From the NCBI GenBank assembly GCA_963834705.1, contig CAWICV010000013.1:310001-374000 (forward strand): a stretch of DNA of 64,000 bases. The letters are read 5' to 3'. Shown here piece after piece: positions 29,988-38,715 of this stretch (position 1 is the first letter of the stretch; the number at the start of each line of letters is the position of its first letter). The position numbers and the translations under genes were made by a program. The notes under the pieces were generated by a model. It saw only the letters and a list, made by a program, of their open reading frames with translations, searched no databases and was not told the DNA's origin. Source of the DNA: RYN-230 sp963834705. GTDB lineage: Bacteria; Actinomycetota; Actinomycetes; Streptosporangiales; Streptosporangiaceae.

Positions 29988-32462
29988 TCAGCGGGGGCGG
30001 ATCCGGGTGTTGTCCGGGTCGAACGGGGGGCGCAGGGTGACCGTGGCCGGGTACCGGTCGCCGCCGACGTTGACCTGGTAGCGGCCCGCGGCGACGAAGT
30101 CCCGGCTGACCACGCCGCCGTCCGGGTCGCGCAGGTAGCCGAGGCCGACCGGGCCGCCCACCGTTTCGCCCCAGGCGGCCGAGGTGAGGTGGCCGGCCGG
30201 CACCCCGTCGCGGAGCAGCAGTTCGCCGCCCCACAGCATGGGCCGGCCCAGGCCACCGGCCCCGGCCGGGTCGGCCAGCACCGACACCAGCCGCCGCCGC
30301 GGCCCGGACACCCGCGCCTTCTCCACCGCTTCCCGGCCCAGGAACGGCACCGGCGTGCCCAGCTTGCAGGCGAACAGCAGGCCCGCCTCGATCGGGTTGT
30401 ACTCCGGGGTCAGCTCGCGGCCATAGGCCCGGTAGGCCTTCTCCAGCCGCATCGACTCGATCGTGTAGTAGCCCGCGTTGACCAGCCCGAACTCCGCCCC
30501 AGCCGCGGTCAGCGCGGCGAACACGCCGGCCGCGCACTCGGCCGGCACGTACAGCTCCCAGCCCAGCTCGCCGACGTAGGTGATCCGGGTGGCCCGGACG
30601 GTGAAGTAGCCCAGATCCACCTCGCGGCTGGTGCCGAACGGGAAACCCGCGTCGCTGAAGTCGGCACTGGACAGTGCCCCGAGCAGCTCCCGCGATCGCG
30701 GTCCCATCACGCCCAGCACGGCATACGCCGAGGTCACATCGACAAGGCGGGCGGCCGTCCGCACCGGGAGGCGTTCAGAAATATGGGCTTTGTCCCGCTC
30801 GGTGGTCGCGGAGCTGCTGACCAGCAGGAACTCGTCGGGGGAGAGCCGGGTCACGGTGAGGTCTGACTCGTAGCCACCGGCCGGGCCGAGCATCCCGGTG
30901 TACACCACCCGGCCCGGCGGCACGGCCACGTCCGCGGTGCACAGCCACTGCAGCGCCTGCTCGCTGTCCGGCCCGGTCAGCAGGTACTTGGAGAACGACG
31001 TCTGGTCGAACAGGGCCACGTCGCGGCGGGCCGCCCGCTGCTCGGCCGCGGACCAGGGCAGCCAGCTGGGCGCGTCCCAGCTGTATTCCAGGACCGGCGC
31101 CGCGCCCGGCGGGGCGAACACGTTGGGCCGCTCCCAGCCCATCCGGCTGCCGAACACGGCGCCCGCCGCGGCCACCAGGTCATGCACCGGCGAGACGCGC
31201 TGCGGCCGGGCGGAGACCGGTTCCCGGTTGGGCCAGGGCACCGCGTAGTGCAGGCCGAGGATCTCGCCGACCCGGTCGCGCAGCCAGCGCGTGTTGCCGT
31301 GGAACGGGGCGAACCGGCGGATGTCCACCGCGGTCAGGTCCAGCCCCGGGTCGCCGGCCAGGATCCACCGGGCCAGCGCCCGGCCCGCGCCGCCCGCGGA
31401 CGCGATGCCGACCGAGTTGAAGCCCGCGGCGACCCAGAAGTTCCGCAGCCCGGCCGCCTCGCCCAGGATGAACTGATTGTCCGGGGTGAAGCTCTCCGGG
31501 CCGTCGTAGAACTTCTTGATGCCCGCCTCGCGCAGCGCCGGGATGCGCCGCTGGGCCTGCTCCATCAGCGGCGCGAAGTGCTCCCAGTCCTCGGCCAGCA
31601 GCTGGAACTCGAACGGCTGCGGGATGTCCTCGGGGGACACCCACGGCTTGGCGTCCGGCTCGAAGCCGCCCACCACCAGCCCGCCGACTTCCTCCTTGAA
31701 GTAGGTGTAGCCGTCCGGGTCGCGGAGCACCGGCAGGTCACGGTGCACCCCGTCGATCTGCTCGGTGACCACGTAGAAGTGCTCGCAGGAGTGCAGCGGC
31801 ACGGTCACCCCGCACCAGGCGCCGACCTGCTTGGCCCACTGCCCGGCGCAGTTGATCACGATCTCGGCCTCGATCTCCGCCCGCTCCGGGTCGGCGGTAC
31901 GCACTCCGGTCACCGCGCCGCGGCCGGTCACGATGCCGGTGACCCGGGCCCGCTGCCGGATCGTCACGCCGCGGTCCCGCGCGCCCCGGGCCAGCGCGTA
32001 GGTCAGGTCGGTGGGGTTGGCCTTGCCGTCGTCCGGCAGCCACAGCGCGCCGGCCAGGTCGGAGGTGTCCATCAGCGGGTACCGCTGGCCGGCCTGCGCC
32101 GGGCTGAGCAGCTCGGCCTGCAGCCCGAACGCGTCGGCCGCGGCCGCGGTCCGGCGCAGCTGGGTGAGCCGGTCCGCGGTGCGCGCCACGATCAGGCCGC
32201 CGCAGCGGCGGAACCCGGCGGACAGCCCGGTCTCCGCCTCCAGCCGGGCGTACAGCTCGGTGGAGTACTGCACCAGCCGGGTGCCGCTCTCCGACGCGCG
32301 GAGCTGGCCGACCAGCCCGGCCGCGTGCCAGGTGGTGCCGCAGGACAGCTGGCCCTGCTCCAGCAGCAGCACGTCGGTGCAGCCCAGCTCGGCCAGGTGA
32401 TAGGCGACGCTGGTGCCGATCACCCCGCCGCCGATGATGACCACCCGGTATCTGTCAGTCAT
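29988..32462 (-). CDS. Dimethylglycine/sarcosine oxidase-type FAD + folate-binding (GcvT) oxidoreductase
   Basis: An 824-residue two-domain enzyme that should N-demethylate an amino acid or amine and pass formaldehyde-level carbon to tetrahydrofolate. The FAD domain opens with GGGVIGTSVAYHL (residues 11-23), and H46 in TWHAAGL matches the histidine that covalently holds FAD in dimethylglycine dehydrogenases. The second half (about 430-820) is a GcvT-type aminomethyltransferase domain (DQTSFSKYLL, GELGWELYVP, RLEKAYRAYGRELTPEYNP). ATG 32462 overlaps the kinase-like gene upstream by 8 bases, showing co-translation. Dimethylglycine, sarcosine or a methylated ethanolamine are all plausible substrates. 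Confidence 0.88.
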   Translation of the reverse strand: MTDRYRVVIIGGGVIGTSVAYHLAELGCTDVLLLEQGQLSCGTTWHAAGLVGQLRASESGTRLVQYSTELYARLEAETGLSAGFRRCGGLIVARTADRLTQLRRTAAAADAFGLQAELLSPAQAGQRYPLMDTSDLAGALWLPDDGKANPTDLTYALARGARDRGVTIRQRARVTGIVTGRGAVTGVRTADPERAEIEAEIVINCAGQWAKQVGAWCGVTVPLHSCEHFYVVTEQIDGVHRDLPVLRDPDGYTYFKEEVGGLVVGGFEPDAKPWVSPEDIPQPFEFQLLAEDWEHFAPLMEQAQRRIPALREAGIKKFYDGPESFTPDNQFILGEAAGLRNFWVAAGFNSVGIASAGGAGRALARWILAGDPGLDLTAVDIRRFAPFHGNTRWLRDRVGEILGLHYAVPWPNREPVSARPQRVSPVHDLVAAAGAVFGSRMGWERPNVFAPPGAAPVLEYSWDAPSWLPWSAAEQRAARRDVALFDQTSFSKYLLTGPDSEQALQWLCTADVAVPPGRVVYTGMLGPAGGYESDLTVTRLSPDEFLLVSSSATTERDKAHISERLPVRTAARLVDVTSAYAVLGVMGPRSRELLGALSSADFSDAGFPFGTSREVDLGYFTVRATRITYVGELGWELYVPAECAAGVFAALTAAGAEFGLVNAGYYTIESMRLEKAYRAYGRELTPEYNPIEAGLLFACKLGTPVPFLGREAVEKARVSGPRRRLVSVLADPAGAGGLGRPMLWGGELLLRDGVPAGHLTSAAWGETVGGPVGLGYLRDPDGGVVSRDFVAAGRYQVNVGGDRYPATVTLRPPFDPDNTRIRPR

Positions 32463-33366
32463 CCCGCACCACGTCATCCAGCAGCGTGCCGAACTGCGGG
32501 CTGGTCAGCCCGGCGGCCGCCGATTCGAAACGTTCCATGGCCCAGGCCCAGAAATCGAACTGGATCGGGCTGCTGGCCTGCTGGATGGCCCCCCACAGGG
32601 TCCAGCCGTACTTGCCTGCCAGGCCGAGGAGCTGGGCCCGGGCGATCTTGTTCCGCAGCACCCGCCCGTAGTAGTGCCGGACCAGTTCGGCCAGGCCGTC
32701 CGGGGGCAGGTGGCATTCGGCGGCGATGTTGCCCAGCTCGAAGCACGGGTCGTTGTTGCCGGAGTACTCGTAGTCGATCAGCCAGATGTGCTCGCCGTCG
32801 TCGATGAAGTTGGCCGCCAGCAGGTCGTTGTTGCACGGCACGGTGCCCTCATCGCGCACGGCCAGGGCGCGCCGCGCGGCCTGTATCTGCGGGGCGAGCG
32901 CGGCGTAGCCGTCGGGGATCCTGAACCCGTGCTGGGTGGCCACGGCCAGGTAGCGGCGCTGGACCTGGAACATGTCGAAGTTACCGGCGAACCGCGGCCC
33001 GGCGTGCAGCAGCCGGCAGGCCGCGGCGATCCGGGGCAGCATGGCCGGGTCGGCCACGTCCGCGTTGCGCAGCGTCCGGCCGTCCAGGTAGCCGAGCACC
33101 AGCACGTGCTCGGCCGGCTGGTAGGCCAGCACCGGCGCGCCGACCCCGGCGGCGGCCGCCGCTACCGAATTGTGATGCTCGAGATCCCGGTCGATGGCCA
33201 GCAGATCGCCGTCCGCCCAGACCCGGGCCACGAAGCAGCCGTCCGGGGTGGTCACCTTGTAGTTCCGGTTGGTCAGGCCGCCGGGCAGCGGCGTTATCGT
33301 CCGGGGCGCGCCGGCCAGGCAGGGCACCCGGTCGAACAGCATGGACGGCTCAACCAGATCTGTCAT
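32455..33366 (-). CDS. Choline/aminoglycoside kinase-family phosphotransferase
   Basis: A 303-residue protein kinase-like small-molecule kinase. PLPGGLTNRNYKV is the nucleotide loop; the catalytic loop reads VPCNNDLLAANFI, with N in the position where choline kinases usually have H, and the metal-binding segment reads WLIDYEYSGNNDPCFELGN. The pattern fits bacterial choline/ethanolamine kinase-like proteins more than antibiotic kinases. It overlaps the FAD oxidase gene by 8 bases and is divergent from an amino-acid permease, so phosphorylation of an imported amino alcohol is the best guess. Confidence 0.83.
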   Translation of the reverse strand: MTDLVEPSMLFDRVPCLAGAPRTITPLPGGLTNRNYKVTTPDGCFVARVWADGDLLAIDRDLEHHNSVAAAAAGVGAPVLAYQPAEHVLVLGYLDGRTLRNADVADPAMLPRIAAACRLLHAGPRFAGNFDMFQVQRRYLAVATQHGFRIPDGYAALAPQIQAARRALAVRDEGTVPCNNDLLAANFIDDGEHIWLIDYEYSGNNDPCFELGNIAAECHLPPDGLAELVRHYYGRVLRNKIARAQLLGLAGKYGWTLWGAIQQASSPIQFDFWAWAMERFESAAAGLTSPQFGTLLDDVVRDD

Positions 33367-33384
33367 CGGTCGCAGGGTACTGGG

Positions 33385-33407
33385 CTGTCTCGAAAGGGTC
33401 TAGACAG
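33385..33407. promoter_or_regulatory. GTCTAGAC-centred operator between kinase/oxidase and permease genes
   Basis: The 105-bp divergent gap holds the 8-bp palindrome GTCTAGAC (33398-33405), part of GGTCTAGAC, which matches most of the TGGTCTAGACCA core bound by HutC-type GntR proteins such as DasR. Overlapping it, CTGTCT (33385-33390) and AGACAG (33402-33407) form a wider inverted repeat. The GntR protein encoded at 35053 is the likely binder. Confidence 0.55.
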
Positions 33408-33471
33408 TAAGTTGGCCGGGCTTTTACGATTCGCCTCAACTTGTGCGGCTCATCGCAAGGGGAGGCAGCCG

Positions 33472-35037
33472 ATGAGTACCGAGATCCCCGCCGACCAGCA
33501 CGCTCAGCGTGACGCCGCCGACCTGGCCCGGTTCGGCTACAAACAGGAACTCAGGCGCTCGCTCGGGCTGTTCAGCTCGTTCGCGGTCGCGTTCAGCTAC
33601 ATCTCTCCGTCCACCGGCATCTTCACCCTGTTCGCGCTCGGCCTGACCACGATCGGTGGCGTGTTCATCTGGACCTGGCCGGTGGTGGCGCTCGGCCAGT
33701 TCCTGGTCGCGCTGAACTTCGCCGAGGTGTCCAGCCACTACCCGGTGGCCGGCTCAGTGTTCCAGTGGACCAAGTACCTGTCCAGCCGGACCTACTCCTG
33801 GTTCACCGGCTGGATCTACCTGTTCGCCGGCATCCTGACCGTCACCGCGGTGGTGGCCACGCTGCCGATCGCGCTGATCCCGGCGCTGAACGGGCTGGGC
33901 TGGCACAGCCTGAACGCGGCCAGCCTGCACACCCAGCTGGTGGTCGCGCTGATCACCCTGATCGTGATCACCGTGCTGAACATCTATGGGGTCAGGCTGG
34001 TCGCGCTGATCAACAACACCGGGGTCATCTTCGAGATCCTCGGCATGTTCGTGTTCGCGCTGGTGCTGGCGATCTTCCACAACCACCAGGGCATCAAGGT
34101 GGTGACGAACAGCGCCGGGCTGCACGTCGGGCCGGCCTCGTTCCTGGCCGCGATGTTCATGAGCCTGTTCGTCATCTACGGCTTCGACACCGCGTCCACC
34201 CTGGCCGAGGAGACCAGGGACCCGCGCCGGGCCGCACCCAGGGCGGTGCTCTACGCGGTCATCGGCGCGTTCATCATCGGCGGCGTGTTCCTGCTCGGCA
34301 CGCTGCTGGCCATCCCGAACCTGCACGACGCGATCACCGGGAACGGCGGGCTGGGCTGGAACCCGGCCAACGTCATCGAGGCCAACTTCCCGTCCTGGCT
34401 GGCCACCATCTACCTGCTGGTGGTGTCGGCGGCCATCTTCGTCTGCTGCCTGTCCATCCTGGCCGCCACCATCCGGCTCTGCTTCGGCATGTCCCGGGAC
34501 AACACGCTGCCGTTCTCCAAGACGTGGAGCCGGGTCTCGCCGACGCTGCACACCCCGGTCTTCGCGTGCATCATCATCGCGCTGCTGGCCGCGGTGCCGT
34601 TCCTCAAGTACTCCGGGGCCGGCATCATCGCCATCGCGGCCACCGGGCTGATCTACTTCAGCTACTTCCTGGGCAACCTGGTGGTGATGCGGGCCCGGGC
34701 GCGCGGCTGGCCGAAGGTCAGCGCGCCGTTCGGGCTGGGCCGCTGGGGCATCCTGGTCAACGCGGCGGCGCTGCTCTATGGCGGCGCGATGATCATCAAC
34801 TTCGCCTGGCCCCGGGTGGCCAGCAACCCGAAGCCGAACCAGACCGGCGGGCTGCTCAGCTTCGGCATGTCCTGGCTGGACGGCATCCCGATCCTGTGGT
34901 CGGTGTTCGCGTTCATCGTGATCATCGGCGTGCTGTACTACCTGGCCGTGGGCCGGCGGAAGGAGTTCGCCCCGGTGGTCGCGCCGGAGGGTGATGACGC
35001 GCCCCTGGTGCCCGGGTCGGCGCTGCCCTCTGACTGA
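33472..35037 (+). CDS. APC-superfamily amino acid/amine permease
   Basis: A 521-residue permease with about twelve membrane segments. The first helix segment (LGLFSSFAVAFSYISPSTGIFTLFALGL) and ETRDPRRAAPRAV between helices 6 and 7 are typical of the amino acid-choline transporter (ACT/GABA permease) branch. ATG 33472 follows GGGGAGG. It is divergent from the kinase/oxidase pair across a 105-bp regulatory gap and is followed after 15 bases by a GntR gene, so it probably imports the substrate of that locus, for example a choline or ethanolamine derivative or an amino acid. Confidence 0.88.
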   Translation: MSTEIPADQHAQRDAADLARFGYKQELRRSLGLFSSFAVAFSYISPSTGIFTLFALGLTTIGGVFIWTWPVVALGQFLVALNFAEVSSHYPVAGSVFQWTKYLSSRTYSWFTGWIYLFAGILTVTAVVATLPIALIPALNGLGWHSLNAASLHTQLVVALITLIVITVLNIYGVRLVALINNTGVIFEILGMFVFALVLAIFHNHQGIKVVTNSAGLHVGPASFLAAMFMSLFVIYGFDTASTLAEETRDPRRAAPRAVLYAVIGAFIIGGVFLLGTLLAIPNLHDAITGNGGLGWNPANVIEANFPSWLATIYLLVVSAAIFVCCLSILAATIRLCFGMSRDNTLPFSKTWSRVSPTLHTPVFACIIIALLAAVPFLKYSGAGIIAIAATGLIYFSYFLGNLVVMRARARGWPKVSAPFGLGRWGILVNAAALLYGGAMIINFAWPRVASNPKPNQTGGLLSFGMSWLDGIPILWSVFAFIVIIGVLYYLAVGRRKEFAPVVAPEGDDAPLVPGSALPSD

Positions 35038-35052
35038 TACCTGAGCTGACTC

Positions 35053-35850
35053 ATGGGCGGACAGCCGCGGCCGGACCTGCCCGCGCTGATGGACCTGGCA
35101 CCGCCGGTGATCGTCCGCGAGCCGGGCAGCACGAGGCACGGGCAGATCGAGGAGTGGCTGGCCGACGCGATCGCGGCCGGCCAGCTGCTGCCCGGCGACC
35201 GGTTGCCCACCGAGCAGGCGCTGGCCGGCTGGCTCAAGGTCAGCCGGATGACGCTCCGGCACGCGCTGGCCAGCCTGGCCCGGCGCGGCCTGGTCGTCCG
35301 CACGGTGGGGCGCAACGGCGGCACGTTCGTGGCCGAGGGCAAGCTGGAGCAGGACCGGACCACGCTGGCCGGGTTCTCCGAGCAGCTGCGCCGGCACGGG
35401 CTGGTGGCCGGGGCCCGGGTGCTGTCCGCGACGGCGCGGACCGCGGGCCCGGCCGTGGCCGCGGCGCTGGAACTGGCCGACGGTGACCCGGTGACCGAGA
35501 TCCGCCGGGTCCGGCTGGGCAACGGGCGGCCGATCGCGGTGGAGCGCTCGGTGTTCCCGGCCGCGCTGTGCCCGGGCCTGCTGCAGTGCCGGCTTGACGG
35601 GTCGCTGTACGAGCTGCTGGACGAGCAGTACCAGCTCCGGCCGTACCGGGCCCGGGAGAGCCTGGAGCCGGTCACCGCGGATGCCCGCGAGGCCGAGGTG
35701 CTGGAGGTGGCGCCGGGCGATCCGCTCATGCTGGTCGAGCGGATCGCTTATGTCCGGGACGGCCGGCCGGTCGAGTACGCCCGCGACCTGTTCCGCGGCG
35801 ACCGGACCCGGATCGTCATGTGGACCTCGGACCTGGCCGACGTCCGCTGA
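35053..35850 (+). CDS. GntR/HutC-family regulator of the permease locus
   Basis: A 265-residue repressor-type protein with winged helix (about 30-100; DRLPTEQALAGWLKVSRMTLRHALASLARRG) and UTRA ligand-binding domain (about 115-260; PIAVERSVFP and EYARDLFRGDRTRIVM). ATG 35053 is used; ATG 35089 gives a protein starting closer to the domain. The permease precedes it by 15 bases and the phosphoesterase start overlaps its stop by one base (TGATG), so it belongs to the same transcript. It most likely binds the GTCTAGAC site at 33398. Confidence 0.88.
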   Translation: MGGQPRPDLPALMDLAPPVIVREPGSTRHGQIEEWLADAIAAGQLLPGDRLPTEQALAGWLKVSRMTLRHALASLARRGLVVRTVGRNGGTFVAEGKLEQDRTTLAGFSEQLRRHGLVAGARVLSATARTAGPAVAAALELADGDPVTEIRRVRLGNGRPIAVERSVFPAALCPGLLQCRLDGSLYELLDEQYQLRPYRARESLEPVTADAREAEVLEVAPGDPLMLVERIAYVRDGRPVEYARDLFRGDRTRIVMWTSDLADVR

Positions 35851-36692
35851 TGGCCGGTACCCCGGCGCGGCTGCTCGCGGTCAGCGACCTGCACGTCGCC
35901 TACCCGCAGAACCGGGAGATCGTGCGGAACCTGCGGCCCGCCTCGGCCGCCGACTGGCTGCTGCTGGCCGGGGACACCGGCGAGTTCATGGCCGACATCG
36001 AGTGGGCGCTCGGCACGCTCAGCGAGCGGTTCGGCCGGGTCATCTGGGTGCCCGGCAACCATGACCTGTGGACCCACCCACGGGACCCGGTCCGGCTCCG
36101 CGGCGAGCAGCGGTACCAGCGGCTGGTCGAGGTGTGCCGGAATCTGGGCGTGCTCACCCCGGAGGATCCGTTCTGCGTCTGGCCCGGGCCCGGCGGGCCG
36201 GCCGTGATCGCGCCGCTGTTCCTGCTGTACGACTACTCGTTCCGCCCGGCCGGGGCGCGGACCAAGGCGGAAGGACTGGCCCAGGCGTACGCGACCGGCG
36301 TGGTGTGCACCGACGAGGAGCGGCTGCACCCGGACCCGCACCCGAGCCGGGAGGCCTGGTGCGCGGCCCGGGTCGAGCTCACCGAGCGCCGCCTGGCCGC
36401 GCTGGACCCGGAGTTGCCCACCGTCCTGGTCAACCACTGGCCGCTGGTCCGTGAGCCGACCCGGGTGCTGCGTTACCCGCCGTTCGCGCAGTGGTGCGGG
36501 ACCACCCGGACGGCGGGCTGGCACCTCAGGTACCGGGCCCGCGCGGTGGTCTACGGGCACCTGCACATCCCGCGGGCCACCGAGTATGACGGGGTGCCGT
36601 TCCTGGAGGTGTCACTGGGCTACCCGCGGGAGTGGCAGCGGCGGGGCACGGTGACGATCCCGCGCCAGGTTCTGCCATTTGCTGAACGCTGA
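35850..36692 (+). CDS. Calcineurin-like metallophosphoesterase
   Basis: A 280-residue dinuclear metal phosphoesterase. The metal-binding motifs come in order: SDLH near residue 12, GDTGEF near 38, GNHD near 65, NHWPL near 198 and GHLH near 238. ATG 35850 overlaps the GntR stop by one base. Substrate is unknown; within a locus that also encodes a small-molecule kinase, it might hydrolyse the phosphorylated amine or a phosphodiester such as a glycerophospho-compound. In other actinobacteria similar proteins stand beside nonribosomal or phosphopantetheine genes, so an unrelated role is possible. Confidence 0.87.
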   Translation: MAGTPARLLAVSDLHVAYPQNREIVRNLRPASAADWLLLAGDTGEFMADIEWALGTLSERFGRVIWVPGNHDLWTHPRDPVRLRGEQRYQRLVEVCRNLGVLTPEDPFCVWPGPGGPAVIAPLFLLYDYSFRPAGARTKAEGLAQAYATGVVCTDEERLHPDPHPSREAWCAARVELTERRLAALDPELPTVLVNHWPLVREPTRVLRYPPFAQWCGTTRTAGWHLRYRARAVVYGHLHIPRATEYDGVPFLEVSLGYPREWQRRGTVTIPRQVLPFAER

Positions 36693-36714
36693 GCGTCAGT
36701 ATAGGGTGGCTGTT

Positions 36715-37770
36715 ATGCGGGTGACCGGGGTGGCCCAGCGGGACGCCTGGCAGTCCGCCGCGATGCCGCTGCCCGAGCAGGTCCGCCCGGGCCTGTGGTC
36801 GATCCCGGTGCCGATCCCGGGCAGCCCGCTGCGCTACACGCTCAGCTACCTGATCGCCGGCGATACCGGCCTGATCCTGGTCGATCCGGGGATGAATACC
36901 GAGCCGACCTGGCAGGCGCTGCAGGCCGGGCTGGCCGCCGCGGGGGCGGCCATGACCGACCTCACCGGCATCGTGGTCACCCACGTGCACCCCGATCACC
37001 ACGGCCTGTCCGGGCGGGTGCGCGAGGCGTCCGGCGCGTGGATCGCGATGCACCCGGTGGAACGGGACTCGCTGCCGGCCCGGCTCTGGGACGAGACGCG
37101 CGCCCCGGCGTCCGACCGGGACTGGCTGCGGTCCTGCGGCGTGCCGGACGACGTCGCGGCCGAACTGGTCATCTCCCCGGAGGGGATCCGCTGGGTGCTG
37201 GACATGGTCGAGCCGTCGGTGCTGCTGACCGACGGGGACCTGGTCCCGCTGCCCGGCCGCCGGCTGCGCGCGGTGTGGACGCCCGGCCATACCCCGGGTC
37301 ACCTGTGCCTGCACGAGGAGACCGAGGACGTGCTGCTGACCGGGGACCACGTGCTGCCCCGGATCAGCCCGAACATCGGGCTGCAGCCGCACGCGGCGGA
37401 GCCGCCGCTGGCCGCCTACCTGGAGTCGCTGAAACGGACCGCCGGGTACGACAGCGCCGAGGCGCTGCCCGCGCACGAGTACCGGTTCCACGGCCTGGCC
37501 GACCGGACCCGGATGCTGCTGGCGCACCACGACCGCCGGTGCGCCGAGGTGCTGGCCGTCACCGACCGGCTCGGCAGCGCCACCGTATGGCAGATCACCC
37601 AGGAACTGTCCTGGTCCCGGGGCTGGGGCGCGGTGACCGGCATGATGCGCCGGGCCGCCGTGGCGGAGACGGCCGCGCACCTGGAGTACCTGGCCGGCAG
37701 CGGCCGGATCGCCGCCGTCGCGGACGGTCCTGGCCCGGTCCGCTACCTGCGCCCGCCCAGCAGCAATTGA
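36715..37770 (+). CDS. Metallo-beta-lactamase-fold hydrolase
   Basis: A 351-residue MBL-fold hydrolase. The HxHxDH motif is THVHPDHHG, with further ligands in TPGHTPGHL and LLTGDHVLP. The C-terminal 90 residues (HDRRCAEVLAVTDRLG through AHLEYLAGSGRI) form a winged-helix-like extension as in LACTB2/RNase-unrelated thioesterase-type members. ATG 36715 follows a TATAGG sequence by about 12 bases, which could serve as a separate promoter -10 element. An in-frame start at 36679 would overlap the phosphoesterase gene. The substrate is not evident. Confidence 0.85.
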   Translation: MRVTGVAQRDAWQSAAMPLPEQVRPGLWSIPVPIPGSPLRYTLSYLIAGDTGLILVDPGMNTEPTWQALQAGLAAAGAAMTDLTGIVVTHVHPDHHGLSGRVREASGAWIAMHPVERDSLPARLWDETRAPASDRDWLRSCGVPDDVAAELVISPEGIRWVLDMVEPSVLLTDGDLVPLPGRRLRAVWTPGHTPGHLCLHEETEDVLLTGDHVLPRISPNIGLQPHAAEPPLAAYLESLKRTAGYDSAEALPAHEYRFHGLADRTRMLLAHHDRRCAEVLAVTDRLGSATVWQITQELSWSRGWGAVTGMMRRAAVAETAAHLEYLAGSGRIAAVADGPGPVRYLRPPSSN

Positions 37771-37812
37771 GAACGATTGCGGATATCGCCGAGAACGATT
37801 GCAGATATCGCC
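37769..37812. repeat. 22-bp tandem repeat starting in the stop codon of the MBL gene
   Basis: Two 22-bp copies (37769-37790 and 37791-37812) differ at one position. The first copy starts at the GA of the TGA stop. Each contains the palindrome GATATC. It lies between convergent genes. Confidence 0.8.
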
Positions 37813-37873
37813 CAGCCATTGCGCGCTCTTAGCAGAAAAGCGATCGAAGGCGCTCAGCGGAAATTGAGAGCGC

Positions 37874-38482
37874 TCACAAATTCTCCGCCGCGCCAACTGT
37901 TCCGGGCAAACGCGAAAGCAGCAAGCCCGGGACCGGCCGGGGCTCGGTAAAGCGCACCGAGAATAGGGCCCAGACTGCCTTGCCAGCGTCGGTCGGCGTG
38001 GTGCAGCCCCAGGTGTCGCTCAGCGCGTTGATCACATGCAGCCCGCGGCCGCTCTCGGCCAGGTAGTCCGGATCCCGGAGCACCGGCACCTGCCGTCCCG
38101 GATCGGCCACCACGACCAGCACGTACTGCGCGGGCTGGACCAGCGCCACCCGGACCGGGCGGGCCGGCCGCTCCGTGCCATGCCGCAGCGCGTTGGTCAG
38201 CAACTCGGACAGCACGATCGCGATATCGTCGGTCCGGTCGGCCACCGTCCAGCGGCGTAGCGTGGCCAGGCCGAAGTCGCGGGCCGTGCCGACCGACTGC
38301 GCGGTGCCGCGCGGCGTGCGGGTGGCCACCCGGGGGTAGCAGGTCCACTCCAGGGCGGCCCGGTCCGCGGCCAGTGGATGGATGCCGTGCACCGCCGCGG
38401 CCATCCGCACGGCCGGCGCCAGCCAGTCCCAGCGCACGTCACGGCCCATGGTGCTGGCCAGCCGCAATGGGTGCGCGCTCAT
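37874..38482 (-). CDS. RsbW/SpoIIAB-like ATP-binding (anti-sigma-type) protein
   Basis: A 202-residue protein with a GHKL ATPase domain (about 60-180). The N box is VLSELLTNALRHG, the G1 box VVVADPG, and the G2 box GRGLHVINALSDTWG. In actinobacteria such proteins appear next to DUF397 and XRE/DUF5753 genes, exactly as here. Anti-sigma kinase activity is the default idea but many of these family members have no known target. ATG 38482 or ATG 38446 could be the start. It is divergent from the DUF397 gene. Confidence 0.85.
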   Translation of the reverse strand: MSAHPLRLASTMGRDVRWDWLAPAVRMAAAVHGIHPLAADRAALEWTCYPRVATRTPRGTAQSVGTARDFGLATLRRWTVADRTDDIAIVLSELLTNALRHGTERPARPVRVALVQPAQYVLVVVADPGRQVPVLRDPDYLAESGRGLHVINALSDTWGCTTPTDAGKAVWALFSVRFTEPRPVPGLLLSRLPGTVGAAENL

Positions 38483-38545
38483 CGGCTTGTGGGGGATCCT
38501 GTCGTCGTCCGGGAGGGCTATCTCGCTGGCACGTATCCTGCCTCA

Positions 38546-38620
38546 TGCACGATTCGTTTGCAACGTCTACTGCACGTTCAAGTGCACGTGCATTTGATCT
38601 GTTAGGCTGCCGTGTGCACG
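38546..38620 (+). promoter_or_regulatory. Cluster of four TGCACG elements upstream of the DUF397 gene
   Basis: TGCACG occurs at 38546, 38571, 38583 and 38615. TGCACGT (38571-38577) and ACGTGCA (38586-38592) also form an inverted repeat with an 8-base spacer. A -10-like TAGGCT lies at 38603-38608. The arrangement, in the gap between the ATPase and DUF397 genes, looks like an operator for the XRE protein at 39164. Confidence 0.5.
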
Positions 38621-38715
38621 GGGTCACCTCGGTGCCGGAAGATCTGGTGCAGGCGATTCCCCGCGCACCAGAACGTATGGCGGTAAGCGTTTCCCCGGTG
38701 GCTCAGGAGGAACAG

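Noticed and set aside
29774..30040. 88-codon plus-strand frame upstream of the SulP gene
   Set aside because: It runs through inverted repeats of the IS-like relic and has no similarity to a protein domain I can name.
32455..33366. Aminoglycoside resistance kinase
   Set aside because: The overlap with a dimethylglycine-oxidase-type gene and the choline-kinase-like motifs fit amine metabolism better than antibiotic resistance.
37769..37812. 22-bp repeat as the start of a CRISPR array
   Set aside because: Only two adjoining copies, no spacers between them and no cas genes.
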